Shown one piece after another: positions 11,281 to 21,137 of a DNA stretch of 64,000 nt. Numbering within the stretch: the stretch's first letter is position 1; the number at the start of each line of letters is the position of its first letter. The stretch is from Larix kaempferi. Taxonomy: Eukaryota > Streptophyta > Pinopsida > Pinales > Pinaceae. The notes below the pieces were generated by a model. The model searched no databases. It was not told the DNA's origin and was given only the letters and a program-made list of their open reading frames with translations. Both the position numbers and the translations under genes were made by a program. The DNA is taken from NCBI GenBank assembly GCA_027924585.1, contig BSBM01000007.1:8566001-8630000 (forward strand), in the 5' to 3' direction.

Positions 11281-12276
11281 GAACTGTGAGGCCCGAAAAG
11301 GGGGACCTGTAAGATACATAGATAACCACTGTGTACATCATAAGGGTCCAGAGGAGACACAAATCTGGGACATACTGCTGGGCTGATCATGTGGTAACTG
11401 AAGAACTGGTGCACTGGAACATCAACAGTGCTGCTGACTGGGGTACCAGAGGAACTGATGAGCTACTGGATCATAATGACTGGGAGTAGAAACTTTGATG
11501 GTACACTGAGCTGGAACTGAAATGGGTACTCAAGGAAGCATATAGCTGGATGGCTTCCGAATACAATCGCCAACGCAGCCCGGACATCCACGGGAACATA
11601 TAATTGGGTGTTCCGAAGTGACTCACCAATGTGCTAGAGTCGGGGGAAATCCGGGGTCTTCGCCAAAAACTGATGGGATATAATCCTACGCGATCCTCAA
11701 CGATGCGATCAAGGGGCTGAAGTCGAGCATGTGAGGAACAATCACTCGGAAAGGCAATGATGACTCCTCTCAGAATGATCCGTAGGAACTTACCACAGAT
11801 GGTGATAAGTCCAAGGCGTAGGGACCTCTGGGCCTATCCTCTGGAATAGAGGAGCTGTCGTCGACAGAGGGAGACCTGCAACTATCAAGGAAATGATGTT
11901 TCCTTGACAGGAGCGCGAGGTGAAGAACCGAAATGTAATAGTACTGATGGCAGGACTGACAAACTATGGGGGGACAACTGGGAAAGTAGAGTGGGTGGAC
12001 TCAAACTTCCTTTGTTCAGAGTATGATAATGGGTATGATCTGGCAGCATATGAAACTGACTGAGGGGAACGGGATCATAGCTGTATTGGATCTGGGAAGG
12101 TTACTGGGCTGAGGGAGACTCAAGCTGTGGTACAATGGCAGGAGATTGCAGAATACTCTGAACAAAGGCGACCTGATTGGGGGTGCTACCGAGATGATTG
12201 ATCAAAGTGCCAGGAGGCACGGGAGGGGACTTCTTCATGGGTTAAGGAACTAGAAGAAGTGTGTGTAAAATGATAT

Positions 12277-12465
12277 TGTCGTGTGGATTTTACGAGCCCA
12301 GGACAGTTCATGCTCGTGGTTCCTTTCAATTTTAAGGAGTCTGAAAGCGATAAGAAGACTCTGAAGTAATGGAATGGTACTGTCGTGTGGATTTTATGAG
12401 CCCAGGACAATTCATGCTCGTGGTTGCTTTCAATTTTAGAGAGTCTGAAAGCAAATAAGAAAACT
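12277..12465. repeat. Two-copy 104-bp tandem repeat
   Basis: TGTCGTGTGGATTTTA occurs at 12277 and 12381, each followed by GAGCCCAGGACA, TTCATGCTCGTGG and TTTCAATTTTA. The period is 104 bp with a few differences. Confidence 0.85.
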
Positions 12466-12954
12466 CCAGGGGGTTTCTTTTTCGTAGATTTAGTCTCCAA
12501 GGCCCAAAGAAGCATAAAAGGATGCAATGAAGAACTCTTCTAGCCGGTGTGACTAGAGTATTCCTTTTTCATAATTAGTCTACCAGGTCCGGAAAAGGGT
12601 TAAACTTATACCAGATAGACGCCCTTTCAGGTACTTTAACGAGCATGAAAGGAAGCAAGATTGCTCGGTAATCTTTTCATTCTTTTAGGAGTCAGAAAAG
12701 AGCTTAACGGAAACTCCCTAAGTGCCTTTTTCGTAAAGGACTTGTCCGGCCCGAAAAAGGGATAAAATTATAGCGAACAAAAGGAATAGCCAGGCAAGGA
12801 GGAAGTGTTCAATCAAGGATCAGTAATGATGACCAAGAACGAGGGTAGGGGGGAACACTGGTGGGCCTCCTTGCAGGGTGGATGAAATGGTGGCAAAATA
12901 ATGAAACATTTGCAGTATGACAGGAGTGAATGGCTCATGTAAAAATGTGGAACA

Positions 12955-13400
12955 ATCCGATAGCGGCCGATGTGGTGCGCAAACCGAGGCATCAAGGTGT
13001 CGGGACACAATGTTGAAATTGTACCAAGTGAGAGTGAGAAATGATCTCAAGCATCATCATGAGCTTGGAAAAATGAATCCGACGATATAAAGGATGTCAA
13101 AAACGGGTAACGGCCGATGGGGCACGCACACCGAGGTGACGAGGGCGTTTTGGAAAAATACCCGAAAAATCGGGGGGTGAGAGCGAGAAATGATCTCAAG
13201 CATTATCACCGGCTCGAAAAAATGAATCCGATGATATAAAATATATCAAAAACGGGCTACGATCGATGTGGCATGCAAACCGGGGCGATAAGGTCTCGGG
13301 ACACAATGTTGATATTGGTCCTGGTGAGAGCGAGAAATGATCTCAAGCATCGTCACAGGCACGGAAATATGAATCCGGCGGTGCAAATGGTGCGAAAAAA
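12955..13400. repeat. Three-copy repeat of about 148 bp
   Basis: TGAGAGYGAGAAATGATCTC recurs at about 13029, 13178 and 13325, followed each time by CAAGCATYRTCA and then a GAATCCGRCG-like block. The upstream parts share CGATGTGG and CAAACCG. The units are diverged and sit just downstream of the broken pol reading frame. Confidence 0.85.
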
Positions 13401-13535
13401 TGGAGGGCATAATACTAGGTGTATCATGATGGCCCGCGGGGGCAGAATACTAGGTGTATAAAATCAAGTCAAATCTACAAGTGATATGTGACCTCAAAAA
13501 TGGTTGAGATCACAAGTGTGAAAAAGTGAGCAGGG

Positions 13536-14186
13536 TTAATGACTTGCCCCCATGCTATGTGCATGGGGCTTGTGATTGTGGATCACATGTGTGTTGGTTT
13601 GAACGATGGGTTTATTGACGTGTTGAGATAGATGTGATGGGCAAGGTTCAAAATGATTGATCATGCCCCTTATCCCAGGGTCGAGGGAATCTATGATGCC
13701 CCCCAACGCAAAGGTGTCAATGTGATGATGTTTCTGACGAACGGGGGGTACATCAGGCCATGTGTCAATGTGGTGCTCTATAATGGCGGGGTCAAGACCG
13801 GGCATTTCGGTATAGGACCAGGCAAAGACATCACGGAATTCTCGGAAGAGTTTTCTGTACTCCTCAATCTCTTGTTCACTGCAGAATGCTCCTAAAGTGA
13901 TGAGTTCAGGGGCACGTCCTGGGGCAGCGATATCAACTTGGATGATGGGTGAGATGTTGTCCATGTTACCTTCCTCGAAGGCGTCAGGAGCAGGAATAGG
14001 GTCCTTGAACCAGTCGACCTTAGTGGGAAGGAAGTCTTTGGATTCAACCGCAAATTGGGTAGCGGTGTTAGAGGAAGATGCTTCTGGGATGAAGTAGGAA
14101 CGATGATGCATATCATCCCAAAGATAATTCAGGGCGGAAAGGGCCTCAAGAACTTCCTCATCAGTACGGAAAGTTTGTGTCGTCAA
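13536..14186 (-). pseudogene. Pre-RT segment of A, truncated before RT
   Basis: About 216 codons open on the minus strand. The first 150 match the linker that precedes RT in element B (shared: DEEVLEAL/DEAIMEAM, WDDMHHRSYF/WEDMHHCSYF, EEGNMDNISP/AEGNMANISP, FAWSYTEMPG). After VRQK, where RT should start, the frame continues with unrelated sequence (HHHIDTFALGG...) to a stop. This marks a deletion junction near 13735. The frame is offset by one from the upstream protease ORF. The junction around 14165 (NFP then TDEE) suggests a single-base frameshift rather than a natural gene boundary. Confidence 0.8.
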
Positions 14187-16053
14187 ATCGGTTGACGAGG
14201 GGGGTAGTGGTTGAAGAGATCATATAGATGATATTAACTTCTCCAGAAGGGGGAGAGACCGGGGGGTAGATCTCCTCAATGGTGGGTGGTGCCGTCTCAA
14301 GATCCAGATTGTTCATCTCATAGAGAGCCGCTCTGTAATCCGGGAGATCGGGACAATGATGTGAATAATGCCCGTAAATACCGCATATGGCGCAGGGGTG
14401 GTTGGTACATAGGGACTTATCTTTAGGCTTGGGAGTGGGGTTTAGTTCGACAATTGGGATGTTGGGGTCATCGTCGAGCATATGCATGTGCTTCTGCAAC
14501 ACTGGTAACTGTGGGCATTGGTGCGTTGCATGGCCCAACTTGTCGCACAGCGAGCATTTGGGAGGAGCACGAAACACAGGAGGGTTTTTGACTGTCTTGG
14601 GAGGTGGTACAGCAGTGTAAGGTTGTGGACCTCTGCCCCCAGTGGGTTTGGGAGTAGGAGGTGGAGTCGTGGAGGACGAAGGGGTAGAGACACCAGGAGG
14701 TGGCTGAGAGGTAGTAGCCATGGGTTGCACCGATTGGAGGACGATGTCTGGTGTCGACGGGCGAACGGGAGGCAAAAGATACCATACGGGTAATCCCAAA
14801 GTTAACCCAGGGAGGCTAAGGGTAGCCATGACCGGGGCGCTGACTACTCCCGATGGAGGGACTAGGAAGGGGATCGTATGGATAGGTGTAACACCAATGT
14901 GGCTAGGTACCAATGGTGGTTTAGGCAACAAGGGTGGTTGGTTGTCGTGGGACAAGGTACATAAGTCAGACATTTCGGGCATAGATGACGGGGGAGGAAT
15001 GGATTGAAAGGTGGAGGTCATCGGCGTGTCTGAGTAAACTCCAGGCCCCGTAGAAGAAAGAAACGAGGTGGTGGCATGAGAAACAGGTTGTTCAACCATG
15101 GGGAGAACATTTTCAGGTGCCGCAGGAGCACTGGGATCATAGTAGGTGAGCTGGTCAACCTTAACCACGCGTCCCTCATGGGGGAACATCATGGTGCGAA
15201 AGACGGAAGAGGCAACTGCCCGCATGGCATACATGTAGCTGCGACCAAGTAAAAGGTTATAATCCAATTGGGCATTGATTACCTCAATGTCAATGAGTAC
15301 AGTTTTTCCACCTAACTGAACGGGGACATTGGCTAGGAGGCCTTGGGGCTGAGCCGAACGACCGTCGTAGGCGCGTAATGCAGTGGTGGACTGCTGGAGA
15401 GTGGGAGATCCTAACTTCTGCCACACGAACATAGACATGACGCATGTGGAGGCACCTTCATCGATGATGCATCGATGGATGACAAGATTCTGAACAGAAA
15501 CAGAAACTTGGAATGCTAAGGAGGAAGGCAGGTGAGGTTCAGACTGGTCTAAATCAAATGCCATCAAATTTGAATCATTTGGGTCAATCCACCCAATGGC
15601 GGAGAGTAAAGTCTTGCGCTGGGAAGGGCAGTTCTTCAAGACTTCTAACGCAGACATGGCTGCGGGAGATTGGGCTAGGTCGTCTACAATGTTGTAGTTT
15701 GACGCAGCTCGCGCATTGGGGTTATTGTTGATACGGCGAAGTGGGAAACGAGGGGCTTTGGGAGCACCATCTAGTGGAGGTGGAGGAATACGTAATGCTT
15801 GATCTGTGGGATGGGCGTTGGTGGGTTTATCAGTGGGAGGTGCTTCAGTGGTGGAGCCATATTGGTTCCGATGGGTCTGAAGGTTGACGTCAGCGGATGA
15901 CATCATCAACAAGTGGTGGGTTCCTGAGTCAAACATGGGTTGATCAGGAGCAGCGTACGTGATCTGCTGTTGGGTTTGCACGTTGGCTTGAGGGGGAGCC
16001 AACGGCTGAGTGTTCATGACGCCTTGGGTTGGTAAGGGGTTTTGCAGAACCAA
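14161..16053 (-). CDS. Zinc-knuckle and protease ORF of A
   Basis: A 630-codon open frame on the minus strand. It is actually open from the TGA near 16211, and the listed first residue is a TTG codon. It continues the gag frame, so gag and protease were one ORF. The N-terminal third is linker, followed by an aspartic-protease-like domain at about residues 150-290 with IIDEGAST, then IDIEVINAQLDYNLLLG and YMYAM. The active-site triad reads DEG where retropepsins usually have DTG or DSG. A Pro/Thr-rich linker follows, then two zinc knuckles, CSLCDKLGHATHQC and CAICGIYGHYSHHC, both intact CX2CX4HX4C. Having knuckles after the protease as well as before it is unusual. Whether the protease is active cannot be judged from sequence. 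Confidence 0.85.
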   Translation of the reverse strand: MVLQNPLPTQGVMNTQPLAPPQANVQTQQQITYAAPDQPMFDSGTHHLLMMSSADVNLQTHRNQYGSTTEAPPTDKPTNAHPTDQALRIPPPPLDGAPKAPRFPLRRINNNPNARAASNYNIVDDLAQSPAAMSALEVLKNCPSQRKTLLSAIGWIDPNDSNLMAFDLDQSEPHLPSSLAFQVSVSVQNLVIHRCIIDEGASTCVMSMFVWQKLGSPTLQQSTTALRAYDGRSAQPQGLLANVPVQLGGKTVLIDIEVINAQLDYNLLLGRSYMYAMRAVASSVFRTMMFPHEGRVVKVDQLTYYDPSAPAAPENVLPMVEQPVSHATTSFLSSTGPGVYSDTPMTSTFQSIPPPSSMPEMSDLCTLSHDNQPPLLPKPPLVPSHIGVTPIHTIPFLVPPSGVVSAPVMATLSLPGLTLGLPVWYLLPPVRPSTPDIVLQSVQPMATTSQPPPGVSTPSSSTTPPPTPKPTGGRGPQPYTAVPPPKTVKNPPVFRAPPKCSLCDKLGHATHQCPQLPVLQKHMHMLDDDPNIPIVELNPTPKPKDKSLCTNHPCAICGIYGHYSHHCPDLPDYRAALYEMNNLDLETAPPTIEEIYPPVSPPSGEVNIIYMISSTTTPLVNRFDDTNFPY

Positions 16054-16593
16054 AGGTGGCTGCTGAGGCTGAGGGGGGTTAGGAGGCGCCTGAGGAGCTG
16101 CCTGCCCTTGGCGGTGGGCATCGTCAACCCAGAGTTGCCGAGCTTGCTCTAAGTGTGGGAAAGCATGCGTGTAGTGTCCATAGACCCCGCAAATAGAACA
16201 AGGGTGGTTCGTTCACAAATTGGGGTTTTTAGCTTGCTTGGGCGGGCGATCAGGGTTTTGGTTAGCGGGGGCCGCATTATGATTGTCGGGGGGATTCGTC
16301 GGTTGACCAGCTTGGTCTGTAGGTTGGTTGTTCCCACGATTACAGCCTTTGCCGCGGTTCTGTTCGCCCTGGTTATGTGGGTTGTTCTGGTTTTGCTGCG
16401 GGTTTTGTTGGGCGTAAACTTTCCCTTGGGCAGCAGGGGGATTTTGAGGTTGCGCAGGTGCGGGAGCAGGCTGCGGGGAATGATATGTAGGTTGAGGCTG
16501 AGTAGGTGCAGCAACTTGAGGGGGTTGCTGATACGGCTGCGGAGCGGGTTGTGGGTTTGCCGCAGGGGCTGCCTGTGGCGGATAATAAGCGGG
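16054..16593 (-). pseudogene. Gag C-terminal linker of A, broken by two stops
   Basis: In frame with both flanking ORFs, this Pro/Gln/Asn-rich tract is bounded by a TAA right after gag (PSQA*) and a TGA near 16211. Just after the TGA comes CSICGVYGHYTHAF, a zinc knuckle whose last Cys is Phe. It closely resembles the second knuckle near 14340-14400, including the preceding TNHPC, which suggests internal duplication. Reading through, or restoring, two codons would fuse gag and protease into one protein. Confidence 0.7.
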
Positions 16594-17964
16594 TTAGGCT
16601 TGTGAAGGCGCAGGAGCTGGGGAAGCCTGCTGATGGTAGTAAGGCGGAGGTGCGACTGGGGGGGCATAAGCGGGAGTCGCATGACCGAAACACTGAGGAG
16701 GACATGAGGGTCCATGGTGATGGTGATGTGTCATGGGAGCATACGAGTTGGTTGCTCCAGACTGTGAGATAGCCCGCGAAAGGTCGGGGCCAGGGGAAGG
16801 ACGTGTAATAGAAAATGGTTGGGGATGTGAAGAAACATGGCCAATGATACCGTCTACAGCGTGGGATGCCCCCGGTGCATCATGCTGGGAGGACTCGCCG
16901 CGAGGGGCGTCAGGTATAATGGTATAAAGGTAACCCGACTGGGCGTAAATGAGGTCGAACTGTTGGGCCTTAAGGATGGCCTCTTCTTCAGACTGGGGTC
17001 TTTCTGATGCCACATCCTTAGCAATAATAGGGAGAAGGGATTTGAGGAGCCAATATAGGAAGATACGGTCGTCTAGTTTGATCTTGCATAAGCTACGGCG
17101 TCGACGCCACTCATGGATGTGGTCCGTGATATGGGTAGTCGTGTTTTGTCTGCAGGATAGGAGGATCTCAACGCCCGCGTCATAGCGGATAGGCAACTGG
17201 AAGAACTGCAGGAAGGTCGAGGCAAGGGAGGCAAAGGTGGCATGGGTCCCATGAGGTTGCTCGATATACCACTTGGCTGCAGAGCCAGTGAAGGTGTGCT
17301 GTAAGAGACGGAGGCGAACAGATTCATCCACTATGGAGTTAGAGGAACACCATAGGTGGAAAGACATGATATGGTTTTGTGGGTCCTCACCGGCCTTGCC
17401 CTCGAACTTAGGGATGTCAGAGCGGAGCTTGGTAGGCATATGAGGCCACGCGGGGTCGTGTCGGATAGGGTCGTTGGTCAATTTGGCCAGGTCAGGTAGG
17501 TTGAGGCTAGCCATGAATGGCAAACTGGAAGAAGGATGTGACACAGTAGTGGGTTGGACCAAGTTAGGGCCCATGCCCCCTAGTGGAGGGATGGGATTTG
17601 GGATGGTGCCCCCAAGTGGAGGGACTAAGGTGGTGGAGGATGGTTCGGCACCACCATGGGTAGTGTGAGCCACTGATGTAGTGGGGACAGGGATTCTCGC
17701 TACGGGAATAGGTACCGTGAGGGGAATGGTAGATGGGAGTCCCATGGAGGGCATACCCAAAACAGGTGTAGTAACTGGTGTAGTGGTGGATGTGCCACCA
17801 ATGGTCCCTATAACAAAAGGAGTGGAAGTCGTGCCAGCCATGGGGCTAGTAGGGGCAGTGTAAATAGGGTTCTCAGACTCTTTGTCAGAATCAGAGGTAA
17901 AGTAAGGGGCATCAATATCTGGTAACGGAGTCCTATGTCGCTGACGAGTGGAGTCAAGTGACAA
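16594..17964 (-). CDS. gag: Gag of element A
   Basis: A 456-codon ORF starting at ATG 17964. Residues 1 to about 150 are Pro/Ser/Thr/Gly-rich and low complexity. About 151-345 is the retrotransposon capsid-type core, with LTNDPIRHDPAWP, FEGKAGEDPQNHIMSFHLWC, GSAAKWYIEQ and LLKSLLPIIAKD. This is followed by a His/Pro/Tyr-rich tail. The core is clearly homologous to that of B (46617-46087: LTNDLVCHDPTWP, FEGKGGEDPGDHVTMFHLWC). It forms the particle in which the element RNA is reverse transcribed. The frame ends with TAA and would continue into the zinc knuckles but for that stop. Confidence 0.85.
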   Translation of the reverse strand: MSLDSTRQRHRTPLPDIDAPYFTSDSDKESENPIYTAPTSPMAGTTSTPFVIGTIGGTSTTTPVTTPVLGMPSMGLPSTIPLTVPIPVARIPVPTTSVAHTTHGGAEPSSTTLVPPLGGTIPNPIPPLGGMGPNLVQPTTVSHPSSSLPFMASLNLPDLAKLTNDPIRHDPAWPHMPTKLRSDIPKFEGKAGEDPQNHIMSFHLWCSSNSIVDESVRLRLLQHTFTGSAAKWYIEQPHGTHATFASLASTFLQFFQLPIRYDAGVEILLSCRQNTTTHITDHIHEWRRRRSLCKIKLDDRIFLYWLLKSLLPIIAKDVASERPQSEEEAILKAQQFDLIYAQSGYLYTIIPDAPRGESSQHDAPGASHAVDGIIGHVSSHPQPFSITRPSPGPDLSRAISQSGATNSYAPMTHHHHHGPSCPPQCFGHATPAYAPPVAPPPYYHQQASPAPAPSQA

Positions 17965-19660
17965 GGCTCTAGATCTGTGATGAGTGGTATCAACGGATGA
18001 TGATCAGAATCTATGACGGGTGGTGTCAAGAGAACCGTGATGTGGGGGCTCGCCCCTGAGGCACTGAGAATGTCTCGGGGACTCAATGGTGACAGATGGT
18101 GTCAAATCTATGTGGGATGAGGTGAGTATAAAAACAGCTCAAAAAATCCTAATGCAACCGAGTGTGCAGAAGGAGAGCTCAAAAACAAGGCACTCAGGCC
18201 AACAACCAACTCAAAACACCCACTGCAACAGCTGTGCTACAATGGGTGGAGTATCAACAAAGATGGTCAAAATACCAACAAGCAGCAGGTTTCCTAAAAT
18301 AAAAAATGGTGGACTCACTAGACCAAAGGGAGGTAAAGGAGCATGCAAACACCTAACTAAAAGTATTCTGACTCAACTAAACATATCCTCTGCAAGGTGA
18401 TGAAATCCAAGTCAGACAATATGAGTAGGAAAGCCAAGTGGCTATGATATCCCCCTACCGGGAGGGATACCGGGTAGTCAATCCTAGAAGAATGGCAACT
18501 AAGATACCCCGTTCATGACACGTCCAGAAAGGTGAATCTGCCGTTTAGTCCGTTTACCGCAATACCCCTATACAGGGATATCCCGCGAACCGCGAAAGGT
18601 AGCCCTTCGGTTACTGAATGGAGTGCGGTATTCCACTGAGGCCTCCGGAACCAGTCTCCCGACTTCAACCCTCCTAAGGGAGAGGCCCTCTGATAAACTG
18701 GTCGTGACCGTGCCAAAAAGTACTAGGGGATTTTGGTTCCCTATTTGGACAACAACTATGTCTCAAGTGTAAGTGACCGAGGGGTGTTTTTTGGAAGCCT
18801 ATCCCCCCGACCCTGCCTAACTACAAAGATTCTTTTGTGTTCCCCAAGTGGGGTTAGAATATTGGTTGAGTTAGGTACTTTTTAAGGCTCACTTGAATTA
18901 TGTGACAGAGTGTGTGCTCGTGAGGTGATGAACCCAAAATAGAAGTGCCACAAGGGGGGCAACTTCCAACTGTCAATAATACTGAAATTGAAACTTTAAC
19001 TTACAAAATTTTCTGATTTTAAAAATACTGAAATTTTAAAAGAATTCTGTAAGGGGAACAGAAATTATGTTGCAGAATGGCTGTAAGGAAGTGGGACTGC
19101 AGGTAGGACAGAGGGCTGTTCAAATGCAGAAAATATTGCAGCAAAAGGGGCTGGGCTCAAAACAACAAAAATGCAGAAATCAGACCGCGGGTCTGTTGCG
19201 AATCAGAACAGGCAGACCGCGGGTTTGAGGGAAACAGACGCGGTCAGGTCACGGCTTTCGGGCCAACAGACGCAGTCGGGATGTAGGAAATAGGGAAAAA
19301 TACACAGTCGGGTCGCAGCAAAAAGGCTAACAGACGCAGTCGGGACGCGGGAAAGAGGCTGAAAGCCGCAGTCGGGACGCGGGAAAGAGGCTGAAAGCCG
19401 CAGTCGGGACGTGGGAAAATGGTCGACAGGTGCAGTCAGATCGCAGCAAACAGGCTGATTAGCCGCGGTCGGATCGCAGGTAACAGACTTGAATCCGGCG
19501 GTAGGGCGTCGGAAACCGTCTGAGAGCCGCGGTCGGGTCGCAGGTAAAGGCCTGAAAGACGCGGTTGGGACGCGACTGCAGAGGGAAAAAACGCGATGTA
19601 CGGCGGCCGAAAGGGACAGCCGAAAGGGAAAAAATTTAAAATGGAAACTAGAAATTCAAA
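17965..19660 (-). other. Leader (5' UTR) of A
   Basis: About 1.7 kb between the PBS and gag, matching the leader length of B. No convincing ORF. The first 0.5 kb downstream of the PBS is a GC-rich minisatellite (19180-19590). The remainder is mixed sequence. RNA packaging or dimerisation signals would be expected here (family knowledge). Confidence 0.7.
19180..19590. repeat. GC-rich minisatellite in the A leader, about 33-bp period
   Basis: About eleven diverged units built around GCAGTCGGGACGCGG occur near 19234, 19263, 19303, 19333, 19365, 19398, 19432, 19463, 19497, 19528 and 19559. Units alternate GACGC/GCCGC with GTCGGGTCGCAG. Two adjacent units are identical (AGCCGCAGTCGGGACG...). It is strikingly GC-rich against the AT-rich background. 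Confidence 0.85.
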
Positions 19661-19677
19661 ATCTAGGGGAGTCGCCA
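19661..19677 (-). promoter_or_regulatory. Primer-binding site of A
   Basis: Read on the minus strand it is TGGCGACTCCCCTAGAT, four bases inside the 5' LTR. The first nine bases match the E1 site, and it resembles the B site (TGGTGACTACGC). The cognate tRNA was not assigned. Confidence 0.8.
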
Positions 19678-19681
19678 AAAC

Positions 19682-20427
19682 TGTAGCTAGGGTTTTACCC
19701 CTAGCTTGTGCAAATGAGCACCTACTAAGGAGAAGGGACTCCTTAGTAGCAGTTCAGTAAATGTAAATTATTAAGCTAAAAACAGAAACAGAAACTACTC
19801 TAAAACATGTGCATGAAAAAGTAAACAACAATTTGTAAACAAGGGTTTTGTATTAATATTACCTTCAATGTGAAGGTTGATGAAGCTCCTTGCAATGTCC
19901 AAGAGGGTTGCTCCAAGCTCCAATGTGCTCCTTCTCTTTCTCCAATGGTGGGGATGGGCCAAAAGAGGCTCTCAAGGTGAAAGTAGTTCAATGGTGAACT
20001 AGGGTTTCGAGAGAGATTTTGGCAGAGTAAGGGTATACTTGATTATGGATATGGAATAAGGGATCTCCATCACCTATTTATAGTTTTTTGGTGGTGGAGT
20101 GCTGACCCATGGTTTTAGGAAACACATGGTTTAGGGCAGCTGTATAGGGTTTTTCCTCCTTTTCCTCATTATTTTATATTTTTCTTCCCTTTTTAGGGGG
20201 TTTTTGCTATTTTTAGAGGAATTTTGGATATTTTTGGAGGAAAAATGGGTTTTTTGACCTTTTTGAGGCTATTTTAAGGGTTTTGTGGCCTTTTGGAGGC
20301 ATTTTAGGCCTTTTGGAGGCTTTTTAATGGGATTTTTTGGGTTTTTAAGGGAAATATGGTAGGAAAATGGACAAATGAGCCATATAATGTGGTAGATGAG
20401 GTAGTGAACACTTTTTGGGTGTTAACA
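19682..20427 (-). mobile_element. 5' LTR of A
   Basis: Copy of the 10178-10924 LTR with about seven substitutions and one length change. The minus-strand TATA box is at 20073-20083. The PBS side (left) identifies it as the 5' LTR. Confidence 0.95.
20073..20083 (-). promoter_or_regulatory. TATA box in the 5' LTR of A
   Basis: CTATAAATAGG on the minus strand, positioned to start the genomic transcript of A leftward toward gag. Confidence 0.75.
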
Positions 20428-20432
20428 TCAAG
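20428..20432. repeat. Target-site duplication of A, right copy
   Basis: TCAAG, identical to 10173-10177. Confidence 0.95.
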
Positions 20433-20640
20433 CATCAAGGATAATCACCAATTGGCATGCTTCAAGAGTTAATTTCCTGCCTTCCCCCTTCTCAAAATCA
20501 TGAAAATTGCTTTGATTCTTAGGAAAATAAGATAATTAACTTCATTTTCTATCAATTGAGATTCACCAACTCATAGAAATGGGAGATATACACATGGCAT
20601 TCAGTTGTAGAGTTCTCTACTAACATATTTCCAATCTGAA

Positions 20641-20727
20641 TGTTCTAGGATATATTTAGCATTAGATATTAATGCTTTAGGACATATTTAACATTATATA
20701 TTAATGTTTTAGGACATATTTAGACTT
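20641..20727. repeat. Three-unit tandem repeat, about 32 bp
   Basis: Units are built on TTTAGGACATATTTA followed by a TTATATATTAATG-like segment, repeated with mismatches. The third unit is partial. Confidence 0.7.
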
Positions 20728-21137
20728 TAGATCCTTATTTTCACTTTCAATCGTTGGAATTTTGACTGATTTCACAAGATTTAAGAAGTTTAATTACTAG
20801 TTTGCAAGAGAATTCTAAAAAAATCAAAAACATAGTTTATTGTTTTCAAGAACCTTTAGGCCTATGAATTTATTGGATTACATGGAATTACGGGTCTAAA
20901 ACACACTTTAAATCATAGTAAGAACTAAATTGGAAACATTTTTTAGATAATTTGCCACAAAATTTCAAAAAATTGAACATAACTCTTAAGATAAATTCAA
21001 TTTTTTTCCCCTCCAAAACAAGAGAAAATGACTCAATTGTGTATTTCTTAGTTTTGATCTTTGAATTTTTTTATGTTTTTGAGTACAATTAGAGAGATTT
21101 GTTTCAATTTCAAGTTTCTTGTGATACATTGTATCCC

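Larger units (their letters stand above)
10937..13535 (-). other. Non-coding, repeat-rich 3' region of A
   Basis: This 2.6-kb region occupies the place where RT, RNase H and integrase are encoded in the related element B. I find no pol motif in any frame. It holds three sets of short tandem duplications (about 123, 104 and 148 bp periods). Long apparent ORFs here, for example near 10801-11319, have no domain features and are chance frames. B also has a long 3' untranslated region, so part of this is ancestral UTR and part may be expanded by duplication. Confidence 0.75.
10178..20427 (-). mobile_element. Element A: non-autonomous Ty3/gypsy-type element
   Basis: A complete 10.25-kb insertion on the minus strand, bounded by LTRs of 747 and 746 bp and flanked by the 5-bp duplication TCAAG. 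The order in element direction is 5' LTR (19682-20427), PBS, 1.7-kb leader with a minisatellite, gag, zinc knuckles, protease, a short pre-RT segment, a long non-coding repeat-rich 3' part, polypurine tract and 3' LTR. Reverse transcriptase, RNase H and integrase are absent. The pre-RT frame stops being homologous just after VRQK. The LTRs differ at only about seven positions plus one indel by eye, so insertion is recent. Gag and protease resemble those of element B. Movement would need enzymes supplied in trans. Confidence 0.95.

Noticed and set aside
10801-11319. 172-codon minus-strand ORF across the A LTR edge
   Set aside because: Runs from the non-coding 3' region into the LTR, tracks the tandem duplications and has no recognisable domain.
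16149-16715. 188-codon minus-strand and 150-codon plus-strand ORFs near 16150-16700
   Set aside because: Out-of-frame shadows of the Pro/Gln/Asn-rich Gag linker of A. The true frame contains the zinc knuckle.
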